From Streptomyces lacrimifluminis (GTDB taxonomy: Bacteria; Actinomycetota; Actinomycetes; Streptomycetales; Streptomycetaceae), in assembly GCF_014646095.1 (NCBI RefSeq), contig NZ_BMMU01000001.1, positions 372,001-436,000 of the forward strand: a DNA stretch of 64,000 nucleotides, in the 5' to 3' direction. Numbering within the stretch: the stretch's first letter is position 1; each line of letters begins with the position of its first letter. Below, piece by piece: positions 8,252-16,669 of this stretch. The translations under genes and the position numbers were made by a program. The notes below the pieces were generated by a model that did no database searches, was not told the origin of the DNA, and saw only the letters and a list, made by a program, of their open reading frames with translations.

Positions 8252-9103
8252 ATGCAAGGCGCAGGACGCGAAGGGGCCCATCCTGACCTGTACGCGGAGC
8301 TGGCCTCGGTCGGGCCCTACGGGGTTGACGTCGGACATGCGCTGATCACGATGGTCGAGCCTCATCAAGGGCATGAACGCGCCTACCACAGATGGTACGA
8401 AGATGATCATTTCATCGCTGGAGCGATGGCCATGCCCTGGATGTACGCGGGACGGCGCTGGGTGGCTACACGTGATCTCCAACTTCTGCGCTACCCGAGC
8501 GAGTCGGCCGTTGCCTGTCCGGTTACGGACGGCTGCTACCTCTCGGTCTACTGGATGACCGCCGGTCGTTACGAGGAGCACATGCGGTGGACCGTCGGGA
8601 TCAACAAGAGGCTCAACCGAGACGGACGTGTCTTCCAGCAGCGTACCCACGTCTTCACCGCGTTCCAGGACCACGAGACGACGGTCTACCGGGACGGCGC
8701 CACCGGCCCCCGTGACTTCCATGCGCTGGACCACCCGTACGCGGGCCTGGTGTTGCAGGTCATCGACGCCGAAAGCCCCGAAGCGCGGGCGGGGTTGCTG
8801 GAGTGGCTGCGCACCCGGCACCTGCCCGGGCGGCTTGCCGGGTCGCCCGCCGCGATGGTCACCGTCTTCCACCCGACCCCGCTGCCCGGTGACCGTATGA
8901 CCTACGTGAAGCAGGTCGAGGGTGTGGACGTACGGCTGACGCTACTGTGGTTCCTGGAGGCGGACCCACGGGACTGCTGGGAGTCGCACTTCGCGGGGCT
9001 GGGGGAGGCGGTCGCTGAAGTGGGGCTGGGGCGGGTGGAGTTGGTGGCGCCGTTCATTCCGACGGTGCCGGGGACGGACCTGTACGTCGCCGAGCTGCGT
9101 TGA
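8252..9103 (+). CDS. Conserved hypothetical protein, possibly two dimeric alpha/beta-barrel modules
   Basis: I do not recognise this 283-residue soluble protein with certainty. ATG 8252 follows AGGGAGAG. It contains YHRWYEDDHFIAGAMAMPWMYAGRRW near residue 44 and a second half with VLQVIDAES and LLEWLRTRHLPG. The first resembles the W-Y-x-x-x-H-x element of EthD/dimeric alpha-beta-barrel proteins, and the two-part build would fit a duplicated ferredoxin-like fold. There is no signal peptide or membrane segment. Divergent transcription from the SDR and the shared palindromes suggest a common catabolic or detoxification pathway; this is inference. Confidence 0.7.
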   Translation: MQGAGREGAHPDLYAELASVGPYGVDVGHALITMVEPHQGHERAYHRWYEDDHFIAGAMAMPWMYAGRRWVATRDLQLLRYPSESAVACPVTDGCYLSVYWMTAGRYEEHMRWTVGINKRLNRDGRVFQQRTHVFTAFQDHETTVYRDGATGPRDFHALDHPYAGLVLQVIDAESPEARAGLLEWLRTRHLPGRLAGSPAAMVTVFHPTPLPGDRMTYVKQVEGVDVRLTLLWFLEADPRDCWESHFAGLGEAVAEVGLGRVELVAPFIPTVPGTDLYVAELR

Positions 9104-9159
9104 CCGGGAGCCTCGCGAGTGAGGTGGCGGTCGGCGTGATTTGGGAGCGTTGCCGTATG

Positions 9160-9186
9160 GGACGGCTCGCGGACGCGGAGCCGTCC
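9160..9186. terminator. Hairpin terminator after the 283-residue gene
   Basis: GGACGGCTC (9160-9168) pairs perfectly with GAGCCGTCC (9178-9186) around a 9-base loop, 57 bp past the stop. It has no U-tract, as is usual in Streptomyces. Confidence 0.7.
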
Positions 9187-9281
9187 AACTGTGCGTGTTG
9201 TGCGCGTTGTTGGGGTCACCCTCTGCCCGGTTGGAGGTAGTGCGTCGCCCTGTTGAAGTGGTGCATCCGTAGGATCACCCC

Positions 9282-9764
9282 ATGTCTTCCGATGCCCCGC
9301 TCACCCGAGAGTCGTTTCGGCGCCTTCATCCGATGAACGCGCCGAGGCCGGTGTCTCAGTTGCCCGGTCGTGTCTGGACTGACGGCGACTGGGATCGGAT
9401 CCAGCGCGGATATCGAGCCCGGGACATGGATGAGAAGTGGAACGTCTTCGTCGAAGCCGATGTCGTTTACATGCACCGGAGTTGGACCGGGCACGGCATC
9501 TACGAGGTGTCCCTTGCCCCCGTGGCCGGTGGCAGGAGGATCACCTCTGCTGTCGTGGAGGCCGATGGGGAGCGCGTTCGGAGGATGGGCGACGAGTACG
9601 ACTGTTTGATGATGGAGCTGATCATCAGCGCGATCGTCCTTGGCGAGTCGGCTGCCGACCTCCGGGCCGGACTCGTGGAGCTGACTGCTCGGGCTTCGGG
9701 GAAGAGCGATCTTCCCGCGGGTGTGGTGGAGCACAGCGCTCTGGGACTGCGCTCTGGATCCTGA
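9282..9764 (+). CDS. Hypothetical protein (160 aa)
   Basis: No family is recognised. The product is soluble and mixed alpha/beta, with a Trp-rich central part (GRVWTDGDWDRIQRGYRARDMDEKWNVF) and a later segment RITSAVVEADGERVRRMGDEYD. The start ATG 9282 lacks a convincing ribosome-binding site. It is followed at once by a decayed DUF5753 regulator fragment on the same strand, so it may belong to an eroding locus, but its own frame is intact and has normal GC3 bias. Confidence 0.6.
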   Translation: MSSDAPLTRESFRRLHPMNAPRPVSQLPGRVWTDGDWDRIQRGYRARDMDEKWNVFVEADVVYMHRSWTGHGIYEVSLAPVAGGRRITSAVVEADGERVRRMGDEYDCLMMELIISAIVLGESAADLRAGLVELTARASGKSDLPAGVVEHSALGLRSGS

Positions 9765-9879
9765 ACTCCGTCGCCCAGGTGGAGATTGGTGCGGACCGTG
9801 ATTACCACCAGGCGCTCCGTTTCGCGCGGCTGGTGACCTGTGCGCGCTCCGTCGAGAGCGGCGGGATCATCTCGGCTGA

Positions 9880-10386
9880 GACGGTCAGCAGGGCGCGAGC
9901 CGTGGTTCTCACACAGGGGGCTCCGGACGGGACAGCTCGCAAGCCGGCCTCGACGAGGCGGACGTGGTGGCGGACATGAATGCCGCCCGCCAGTCGATCC
10001 TCACCCGGCTGGCATCGCCCTTCGACCTGCATGTGGTGATGCAGGAGTCAGTGCTCCTGCACGAGTTCGACGGGCAGCCGCACATCATGCGCGAACAGCG
10101 CCGACGGCTCAGGGAACTCGCCACGCGCCCGAACATCACCATCCAGGTCGTGCCACTGCGCCGGTCGTCCCATCCCGGCTCCAACGGTGACTTCACGATC
10201 CTGACGTATGGCGGGGGTGGGGCAACCGTCTACAACGAACTTCTCACCTCCAGCGTCATGACCAACGATCCTGCCGAAGTGGCTCTCTATCGGGCTGCGA
10301 TGGAGGCGTTGGCGGGGGATGTCGCCCTGTCGGTGGAGGACTCCATGGGTCTGCTCGACCGATTGCTCGAAGAGTCCGCGGTCTGA
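9880..10386 (+). pseudogene. Remnant of an XRE-DUF5753 regulator (C-terminal domain only)
   Basis: From about 9940 the frame reads AGLDEADVVADMNAARQSILTRL and continues to LLDRLLEESAV. It includes the DUF5753 hallmarks RRLRELATRPNITIQVVPL and HPGSNGDFTIL. An in-frame TGA at 9877 closes the frame upstream, and no helix-turn-helix can be found between this point and the preceding gene, whereas intact relatives (see 10948-11805) are about 285 residues. A product from GTG 9964 would be 140 residues without a DNA-binding domain. It converges on a DUF397 gene, the usual partner of this regulator family. Confidence 0.7.
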
Positions 10387-10391
10387 GCATG

Positions 10392-10407
10392 GCCGAGCCC
10401 CCTCGGC
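10392..10407. terminator. Short hairpin between the convergent DUF5753 remnant and DUF397 gene
   Basis: GCCGAG and CTCGGC form a 6-bp stem around four C residues, five bases after the remnant's stop codon. It is a possible bidirectional terminator. Confidence 0.45.
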
Positions 10408-10475
10408 TAGGACGGCGGGCCAGTCGAGAGGGCTCTTTCGGTGGTGCTTATGAAGTTGTCGGTCGTCACGGTGTG

Positions 10476-10685
10476 TCAGGCGGGGGCGAGAGTTCCCCGG
10501 CCGACCTCGGTCACGAACGAGTTCCATGAGTCCGAGGGGAACGCCAGCGTCGGGCCGGCCGTGACCTTGGAGTCACGTACGGCGAGAGCGGTCGCCACGG
10601 TGGACCTGACCTCGACGCACGCGCCGTTTCCGGCGGAGTAGGAGGACTTCGTCCAGGTTCCCGTGACGCCTTGCAGAATTGCCAT
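10476..10685 (-). CDS. DUF397 domain protein
   Basis: The 69-residue product has the full family signature: WTKSSYSAGNGACVEV near the N-terminus, AVRDSK in the middle and PTLAFPSDSWNSFVTEV at the end. DUF397 proteins are found almost only in actinomycetes, and are usually encoded beside XRE-DUF5753 regulators, as in the whiJ and abaA type developmental loci. The biochemical role is not established. The ATG at 10685 follows GGAGC. It lies 262 bp downstream of the XRE-DUF5753 gene on the same strand; the gap contains no recognisable gene and is less GC-rich than its surroundings, so DUF397 probably has its own promoter. Confidence 0.9.
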   Translation of the reverse strand: MAILQGVTGTWTKSSYSAGNGACVEVRSTVATALAVRDSKVTAGPTLAFPSDSWNSFVTEVGRGTLAPA

Positions 10686-10947
10686 TTTTGCTCCAGTGGA
10701 CCAGTTGTCGAATTGCTGTCACCGGACTGCGGGTTCGATGCGGAACTCGTGGTTCGGTTTGCGCCAACGTTTATTCCTCGATGGCGTGATCGACGCTACT
10801 CGCCAACTGCTCCGTCTGAAGCGGTCGTTCACTCTTCCGGATGGCATATTCCACTGGGGTCTTCCGGTCCTGAGTGGCAGCGGTGTATGGTGCGGCACTT
10901 CTTCGGGCTGAGGGAGCCTGGAGGGGATCCAGAGGGAACCGGGACGG

Positions 10948-11805
10948 TCAGCGCGCGTACTCTTTCGCGACGTTCAGGATGAACTGGCGTGATTGGTCCA
11001 CATTCAGTGCCTGTGCCCGAAGATGCTCGTACATCACGCTGTATTTCTGCACGTCGGGCGCCTTCTCCAGATAGAGGTCACTGGTGACGCCTTCGATGTA
11101 GACGACGCTCGAATCCGCCGCGTCGGGGAACTCCAGGATGGCGTACTGGCCGTTCAGCCCCGGATGCGCGCCTACCTCGTACGGCAGCACCTGGACGGTG
11201 ACGTGGGGCTGCTGGGACATCTCGGCCAGGTGTTCCAACTGCTCGCGCATCACCAGGCGGTTGCTCACGACGCGATGCAGCGCCGCCTCGTCGATGACGG
11301 CCCACAGACGCAGCGGATTGTCGTCGGTGGAGACGCGGTCCTGCCTGCGCAGGCGCACTTGGACGCGTTTCTCGACGTCGTCCGTCGACGTCTCGGGCAA
11401 CGCCCCCTGGATGAGGGCCTCGGCGTAGGGGCGGGTCTGCAGGAGGCCCGGGATGATCTGCGACTCGAAGGCCCGCAGCGACGCCGCGTCCGTCTCCAGC
11501 CCGATGTACACGCTGTACGGGACGTCCCCGAACGCGTGCCACCAGCCCTGCTGGCGGGAGTCCTTGGCCATCTCCATCAGGGAGTCGACCATCCGCTGGT
11601 CCTCGACCTCGTACACCCCGCACAGGTCGCGGACATCGCGCTGGCTGATGCTGCGGCGGCCGTTCTCCAGCCTGCTGATCTTCGATTGGGAGACCAGCAG
11701 CCGCTCGGCGACCTCTTCGGCCGTCATGCCCTTCTGTTCACGGAGCCTGCGCAGCTCCTGGCCCAACCGGCGCCGCCTGACGGTGGGATTGACACTGGAC
11801 GCCAT
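10948..11805 (-). CDS. XRE-family regulator with DUF5753 C-terminal domain
   Basis: The 285-residue protein has an XRE helix-turn-helix at about residues 12-68 (LGQELRRLREQKGMTAEEVAERL, SKISRLENG). The DUF5753 domain is from about 80 to the end (FESQIIPGLLQTRPYAEALI, EQLEHLAEMSQQPHVTVQVLPYEVGAHPGLNG). I place the start at ATG 11805, which is preceded by GGAGG; an upstream in-frame codon at 11877 would add 24 residues unlike the family. Such proteins regulate development and antibiotic production in Streptomyces together with DUF397 partners; the ligand of the C-terminal domain is unknown. A second, truncated copy of the same family lies at 9880-10386. Confidence 0.92.
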   Translation of the reverse strand: MASSVNPTVRRRRLGQELRRLREQKGMTAEEVAERLLVSQSKISRLENGRRSISQRDVRDLCGVYEVEDQRMVDSLMEMAKDSRQQGWWHAFGDVPYSVYIGLETDAASLRAFESQIIPGLLQTRPYAEALIQGALPETSTDDVEKRVQVRLRRQDRVSTDDNPLRLWAVIDEAALHRVVSNRLVMREQLEHLAEMSQQPHVTVQVLPYEVGAHPGLNGQYAILEFPDAADSSVVYIEGVTSDLYLEKAPDVQKYSVMYEHLRAQALNVDQSRQFILNVAKEYAR

Positions 11806-12285
11806 GGGACGTGCACCTCCGGCTGTGTACCTGTACTTGCCACTTTCCGTATCTGCTGTTGAGCAGACTGCCACCAAGGCGCTTGCTACCGCTGGGAAAC
11901 TGCGGATATGCGGTGCCGAGGCGGGAGATATGCGTCCGGTACACGCCAGTTCGGTGGATTCCGCTCGTCACCCGGGGGCGTTCCCCGCCGGCTCCGGACG
12001 CGCATGTGCCGGGCGCCTGATGTCGGAGGACAGGTGCCTGAGCGCGAGCGCCGGATACCCGGCTCCGGACATGCGGCCGCGCGGGGTGGCGAGGGCCGTG
12101 TCGGAGTCCGTGCGGACGTCCTTACGGTCCCTCACCGCCCCGCGCGGGCCGGCGGCTCCCGAACCGGTCTTGGGGACTGCGGTGCGGCGCTGTTGAGGTC
12201 CTGCGTGGTGCGCGTGCGCGTCGAGCGGGGTGGTGCGGGTCGTGCGGGTGCTTCGCGGATCGGGCGTTCGCCGTGGGACTGCGGC
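11806..12285. other. Gene-poor 480-bp region
   Basis: This region separates the start of the XRE gene from the 3' end of the GPP34 gene. It must hold the XRE promoter. Possible frames (for example a 59-residue frame ending at 12196) lack a ribosome-binding site and a recognisable product. I see no RNA gene, terminator hairpin or repeat that I can support. Confidence 0.5.
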
Positions 12286-13041
12286 TCAGTGAGCCACGGC
12301 GCGCGCCATGGTTCCGCGGTGCGGCTGCATCGGAACGTCGCGTGCGGGCTCCGGTGCGGACCTGGCTCCGGGGGCGGCCTGACGGCCGGCCGGTGCCGGG
12401 CTGCGGCGCGGCTGGACCGCGACGCCGTTCTGCACGTCCATGACAGCGTGGGCTACCAAGCCGCCCATGGGGTCGTGCCGGATCAGGTCCCGCAGCCGGG
12501 AGCGGGACGAACGTCCCTCGTTACCCGGATACAGGTGCTTGCCGAGACCGACCGCATGGGCCAGCGCGGCGAGCGCCGCCGTCCGTGGGTCCGGCGGGAC
12601 GCCGGTGCGGATGGCGGTGTCCAGTCGGGCTCTGATCTCCCGGCTGATCTCCGTGTCCGTCGCCTGATAGCGAGTCGTCGGAAGCACCCCGCACATCTGT
12701 CCCGCCACGGCATGCACCATGCCGCACCGCTCCAGATGCGAGAGGTAGGTCTGGCGCAGCCCCAGGCGGGGCCCGCCAATCCAGTTCACTGCGCGTACGG
12801 GTGCTCCGCGTCGGCGAAGCAGTTCCAACGCACAGTCCAGTGTTGGATCTCCAGTCGGCCGTGGTACGACCACGGCGATACGATCCCCGTCCGGGGCTAT
12901 CCGTCCGGCCATCGCCAGCTCCACTAGCTGTGCTCCGGCCAGACCGAGGTCGAGCGACTGCGGCTGTGCGGTGGTACCCGTGGCCGGGTCCAACGCCAGC
13001 AGAAGAAGCTCTTCCGGAATTGATCTGCGGCTCCTGCCCAT
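12286..13041 (-). CDS. GPP34 (GOLPH3/Vps74) family phosphoprotein
   Basis: The 251-residue protein opens with SIPEELLLLALDPATG and continues with GLAGAQLVELAMAGRIAPDGDRIAVV, the standard first half of the GPP34 domain. Later segments RQTYLSHLERCGMVHAV and AALAALAHAVGLGKHLY match its all-helical second half. In eukaryotes the fold binds phosphatidylinositol-4-phosphate and retains Golgi enzymes; Streptomyces has many paralogues of unknown role. The C-terminal 45 residues are Pro/Arg/Ala-rich and probably disordered. The start at 13041 follows GGGGAGG. It is divergent from the D,D-carboxypeptidase. Confidence 0.88.
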   Translation of the reverse strand: MGRSRRSIPEELLLLALDPATGTTAQPQSLDLGLAGAQLVELAMAGRIAPDGDRIAVVVPRPTGDPTLDCALELLRRRGAPVRAVNWIGGPRLGLRQTYLSHLERCGMVHAVAGQMCGVLPTTRYQATDTEISREIRARLDTAIRTGVPPDPRTAALAALAHAVGLGKHLYPGNEGRSSRSRLRDLIRHDPMGGLVAHAVMDVQNGVAVQPRRSPAPAGRQAAPGARSAPEPARDVPMQPHRGTMARAVAH

Positions 13042-13274
13042 CCATGCCTCCCCGCGTGGATGAATGACAGGGTGACCCCTCTCACATTCATCTGTCGAGA
13101 GGGCGTGACCAGTTCGTAGTGGAACCAGTAGGTATGTCGTTCTCGTCTACCGCAGGAGTCAATGCTGCGCACAGGACACTGGTAGCTCGTTCGGACAGTG
13201 TCGTTCGGGCGGCGGTTGGCGGTTCACGGTTCGGTAGGCGCACGGTGAGCGTGCGGCGCACGAAGGAGGCATCG

Positions 13275-16200
13275 GTGGCGGGCGAGTCCCCCGACAGGTC
13301 GAAGCAGCGCGAGTCGTCGGAAGAACCGACGTCGGGGAGCGCGGGTCCGGTTCCCGGGGCCAGGGGTGAAACCGGCGCCGGGGCACGCGACCCACGGCTC
13401 GCGGTGGCCCGGGACCGGGAGTCCACGGCGCGCGGGGGCGTCGATACGGCGACACGGGTGTTCCAACGCCCGCCGCTCCCGGCGGAAGCCGCGGACGCGG
13501 ACGCGGCCCCGGAGGCCGAGGCCGACGACGACGCGAGTACGGCGGACACGGCCGCGGAGGCCGCGAGCGAGCCCGAGGCTGCCGCCGGGGCCGACTCGGC
13601 CGACGGACCCGGCGACGGCACCGACGGAACGGGCAGCACCCGGTTGCGTGCGGCGGTGGCCGCGTGGGTCGCCGGCCCCGACGAGGGTGAGCGCGGGGCC
13701 GGGAACAGGGGCGAGGGGGAGTCAGAAGGCGTCGAGGGTGCCGCCGAGGACCGCGGCCCCGATACGGACGAGGACACGGACCCGGATGCGGAAGCTCCGG
13801 CCGACGCCCCCGAGGGCGCCGAGAAGCCCGCGCCGGACGCCACCGACGATCCCGGACCCGATGAGCCCTCCGAGGCCGCCCAAGGTGCCTCTGAGGCCAC
13901 TGGCGGGGCATCCGGCGATCCCGGCAAGGACTCCTCCGAGCCGGAGAGCGCCCCGGAGAGCAAATCGAACCCCGAGCCGAAGTCCGACGCCAGCATCGAG
14001 AGCGCGGCCGAGCCGAAGTCCGGCGCTGACTCAGGCACCGGCACCGAATCCGGCACGCGGAGCGCGGCTGAGCCCAAGCCTGGTGCCGACTCCGGGACTT
14101 GGACCGGGAACGCGGCCGAGCCGAAGTCCGGCGCGAGCACCGGGAGCGGGGGCGAGCCGAAGTCCGAATCCGGCACCGAATCCGGCACTGGGACCCGGAG
14201 CGCGGCCGAGCCGAAGTCCGGCGCGAGCACCGGGACTTGGGCAGAGAAAGCGGCCGAGCCGAAGTCCGACTCTGGCGCCGAGACCGGGGTCGAGCCGGAG
14301 GCCGGCAACGACTCCGGGACCCGGAGCGCGGCCGAGAGTGCTCCTGCGTTGAAATCCGCCACCGGCACCAAATCCGGGGCCGAGCCGGAATTCGGCACCG
14401 GCACCGGCACCCAGGCCGACTCCGGCACCAAGGCCGAGAGCTCGTCCGGGTCGAAATCCGGCACTGGCACTGAGCCCGGGGCCGCGTCCAAGCCCGGCAC
14501 CGGCACCGAATCCGGCACTGGGACCCGGAGCGCGGTCGAGTCGAAGTCCACCACCGGCATCGAATCCGGGGGCGCGGCCAAGCCCGTCACCGCCACCGGC
14601 ATCGCACCCGAGGTCGAGCCGAAGTCCGAGACTGAGTCCGGCAGCGAGGCGAAGCCCGAGGCCGAGCCCGGTACCGAGGCGACGTCGGGATCCGGTACCG
14701 AGGCCGCGGCCGAGTCGGGGTCCGGCGCCGGGGGCGGTGCCGCATCCGGGGCCAAGGCCGCGTCCGAGGTCCAGAGCGCGTCCGGTTCGCGGCCCGAGTC
14801 GGAGGTGAGGGCCGAAGGCGGCGCGGCCCCCGCTCCTGTCACCGGCGCGGACGCCGACGATCCGGCGTCCAGGCGCCCCGTCGACCAGCCCACCGCCGTC
14901 TTCAAGGCCGTACGCCCGCCCGCCGCACCCCCCGTCGACCAGCCGACGACGATGCTCAAGCTGGGCGACCTCGCGGCTGCGAAGGCCAAGGGTGACGCGG
15001 GTGCCGAGGGCGACAAGCGCGACGCGGACGCCAAGGCGGACGCCGAGGTGGACGTCAAGGGCGAGTCCGTTTCGGAGCGAACCAGTAAATTCGTGGCTCT
15101 GAGGCAGCTGGACGACCCGGCCACGCGTAAACCGCCGCCTGTCGTGCCGCCCGCCGCCGGGTCCCCGGAGGCGCCCGCCGCCGAACCGTCCGCGACGCCG
15201 CCCAAGGTGGCCGCCGCCGAGGCCACCGCCGTCGTCCCGCAGGTCGGGCCGGAGCGGACGACGCAGCAGCCGTTGCCGCCCATGCCCCCGCTGGATCTGC
15301 TGGCCGAGCTGACGAACACGCCGCCGCCCCGGGACACCGCCGTGCGGACGATTGTGCGGCGCGTCAAGATCTGGACCCCGGTGGTCATCCTGCTGGCGAT
15401 CGTCTTTGCGGTCGTACAGTCTTTTCGTTCGCTGCCGGCCCCCGAGCTCACGCTGACCGCCAAGGACTCCTACACCTTCGACGGAAAGGCCGCCGCGCTG
15501 CCGTGGCCGACCGAAGGCCAGGGCTGGATGGACGTCAACGGCATCGGAACCATGGGGAACTTCGGCGAGCAGAAGCCGGTCGCCATCGGGTCGGTCGCCA
15601 AGGCCATGACCGCGTACATCGTCCTCAAGAGCCACCCGCTGAAGGCCGGCGAGGAAGGCCCGAAGATCAAGATCGACGCGACCGCCGAGGAGGAGGGCGG
15701 TTACTACAAGCAGGACGAGTCGACCCTCAACACCGTCAAACAGGGCGACGTCCTCACCCTGAAGCAGGCGCTCTCGGCCGTCATGATTCCGTCCGCGAAC
15801 AACATCGCGCGGCTGCTGGCGCGTTGGGACGCGGGGACCGAGGCGGCGTTCATCAAGAAGATGAACGACACCGCCAAGGAACTCGGGATGAAGAACACCG
15901 TCTACACCGACGCCTCCGGCCTCAAGGAGACCACCGTCTCCACCGCCGAGGACCAGGTGAAACTGGGCAACGAGCTGGTGCAGATCCCGGCGCTGATGGA
16001 CATCACCAAGCAGCCCTCCTGGGTCGACCCGTCGGGGCAGAAGTGGCGGAACTACAACGACCTCGTCCCGTACAACGGCGCCATCGGCATCAAGACCGGC
16101 ACCACCACCGCGGCCGGGGGCAACCTGCTCTTCGCCGGTACCAAGGAGGTCGGTGGTGAGACGGTCACCGTCGTGGGCGCGATCCTCGGCCAGCACACGC

Positions 16201-16559
16201 CGCCGATCATCGACACCGTCAACAACGTGAGCCGGACGGCGTTGATCGGCGCCCGGGAGGAGCTGCTCTCGTCGAAGATCCTCAAGAAGGGCGACGTCGT
16301 CGGGTATGTCGACGACGGACTCGGCGGGCAGACACCGGTCGTGCTGTCCAAGGACGTCACGGCGGTCGGCTGGGCCGGGCGGAAGGTCGAGCTGTCGTTC
16401 GTCGCCGCCGACGACCTGCCGCACTCCGCCAAGGCGGGTACCACGGTGGGCAGCCTCACCGTGGGCGACGGCAAGGGTGGCGCGGTGAAGGTCCCCGTAC
16501 AGCTCCAGAAGGACCTGGTCGAGCCCGGCTTCGACAAGAAGCTGACACGGGTCGGCTGA
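13275..16559 (+). CDS. D-alanyl-D-alanine carboxypeptidase (peptidase S11) with giant low-complexity cytoplasmic arm
   Basis: GTG 13275 is chosen as the start because AGGAGG lies five bases upstream; it gives 1094 residues. About 700 residues of Ser/Gly/Glu/Lys/Pro-rich sequence come first. They contain degenerate repeats of the type SAAEPKSGA and SGTGTESGT (strongest at about nucleotides 13980-14700). A single transmembrane helix (about 700-718, VVILLAIVFAVVQSF) follows. The extracytoplasmic S11 domain has the SxxK motif SVAK (S773, K776), SxN (SANN, about 839) and KTG (about 940). It trims the terminal D-Ala of peptidoglycan stem peptides. The catalytic part looks active. The cytoplasmic arm is far longer than in ordinary DacA/DacC proteins. 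Confidence 0.92.
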   Translation: MAGESPDRSKQRESSEEPTSGSAGPVPGARGETGAGARDPRLAVARDRESTARGGVDTATRVFQRPPLPAEAADADAAPEAEADDDASTADTAAEAASEPEAAAGADSADGPGDGTDGTGSTRLRAAVAAWVAGPDEGERGAGNRGEGESEGVEGAAEDRGPDTDEDTDPDAEAPADAPEGAEKPAPDATDDPGPDEPSEAAQGASEATGGASGDPGKDSSEPESAPESKSNPEPKSDASIESAAEPKSGADSGTGTESGTRSAAEPKPGADSGTWTGNAAEPKSGASTGSGGEPKSESGTESGTGTRSAAEPKSGASTGTWAEKAAEPKSDSGAETGVEPEAGNDSGTRSAAESAPALKSATGTKSGAEPEFGTGTGTQADSGTKAESSSGSKSGTGTEPGAASKPGTGTESGTGTRSAVESKSTTGIESGGAAKPVTATGIAPEVEPKSETESGSEAKPEAEPGTEATSGSGTEAAAESGSGAGGGAASGAKAASEVQSASGSRPESEVRAEGGAAPAPVTGADADDPASRRPVDQPTAVFKAVRPPAAPPVDQPTTMLKLGDLAAAKAKGDAGAEGDKRDADAKADAEVDVKGESVSERTSKFVALRQLDDPATRKPPPVVPPAAGSPEAPAAEPSATPPKVAAAEATAVVPQVGPERTTQQPLPPMPPLDLLAELTNTPPPRDTAVRTIVRRVKIWTPVVILLAIVFAVVQSFRSLPAPELTLTAKDSYTFDGKAAALPWPTEGQGWMDVNGIGTMGNFGEQKPVAIGSVAKAMTAYIVLKSHPLKAGEEGPKIKIDATAEEEGGYYKQDESTLNTVKQGDVLTLKQALSAVMIPSANNIARLLARWDAGTEAAFIKKMNDTAKELGMKNTVYTDASGLKETTVSTAEDQVKLGNELVQIPALMDITKQPSWVDPSGQKWRNYNDLVPYNGAIGIKTGTTTAAGGNLLFAGTKEVGGETVTVVGAILGQHTPPIIDTVNNVSRTALIGAREELLSSKILKKGDVVGYVDDGLGGQTPVVLSKDVTAVGWAGRKVELSFVAADDLPHSAKAGTTVGSLTVGDGKGGAVKVPVQLQKDLVEPGFDKKLTRVG

Positions 16560-16602
16560 CCGGTACGAAGCAGGAAGCGTGCAGGACGCGCGCAGGATGC
16601 GC

Positions 16603-16654
16603 AGGACGTGAGGAAGGGACCGGCCCGATCGGGGCGGTCCCTTCCTCACGTCCT
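16603..16654. terminator. Strong bidirectional terminator between convergent genes
   Basis: A perfect 20-bp stem (16603-16622 with 16635-16654) around a 12-base loop separates the carboxypeptidase from the convergent membrane protein gene. Confidence 0.9.
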
Positions 16655-16669
16655 GGTACTCGCGCCCCG

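Noticed and set aside
10686..10947. A third gene between the XRE-DUF5753 and DUF397 genes
   Set aside because: In some developmental loci an extra small gene is present, but the frames here have no family signature or start signal.
12019..12196. A 59-residue plus-strand frame between the XRE and GPP34 genes
   Set aside because: There is no ribosome-binding site, no recognisable motif, and equally good frames exist in other phases.
13119..13274. Upstream ATG start for the carboxypeptidase
   Set aside because: The GTG at 13275 has an AGGAGG at ideal spacing, and the extra 52 residues would extend into the promoter shared with the divergent GPP34 gene.
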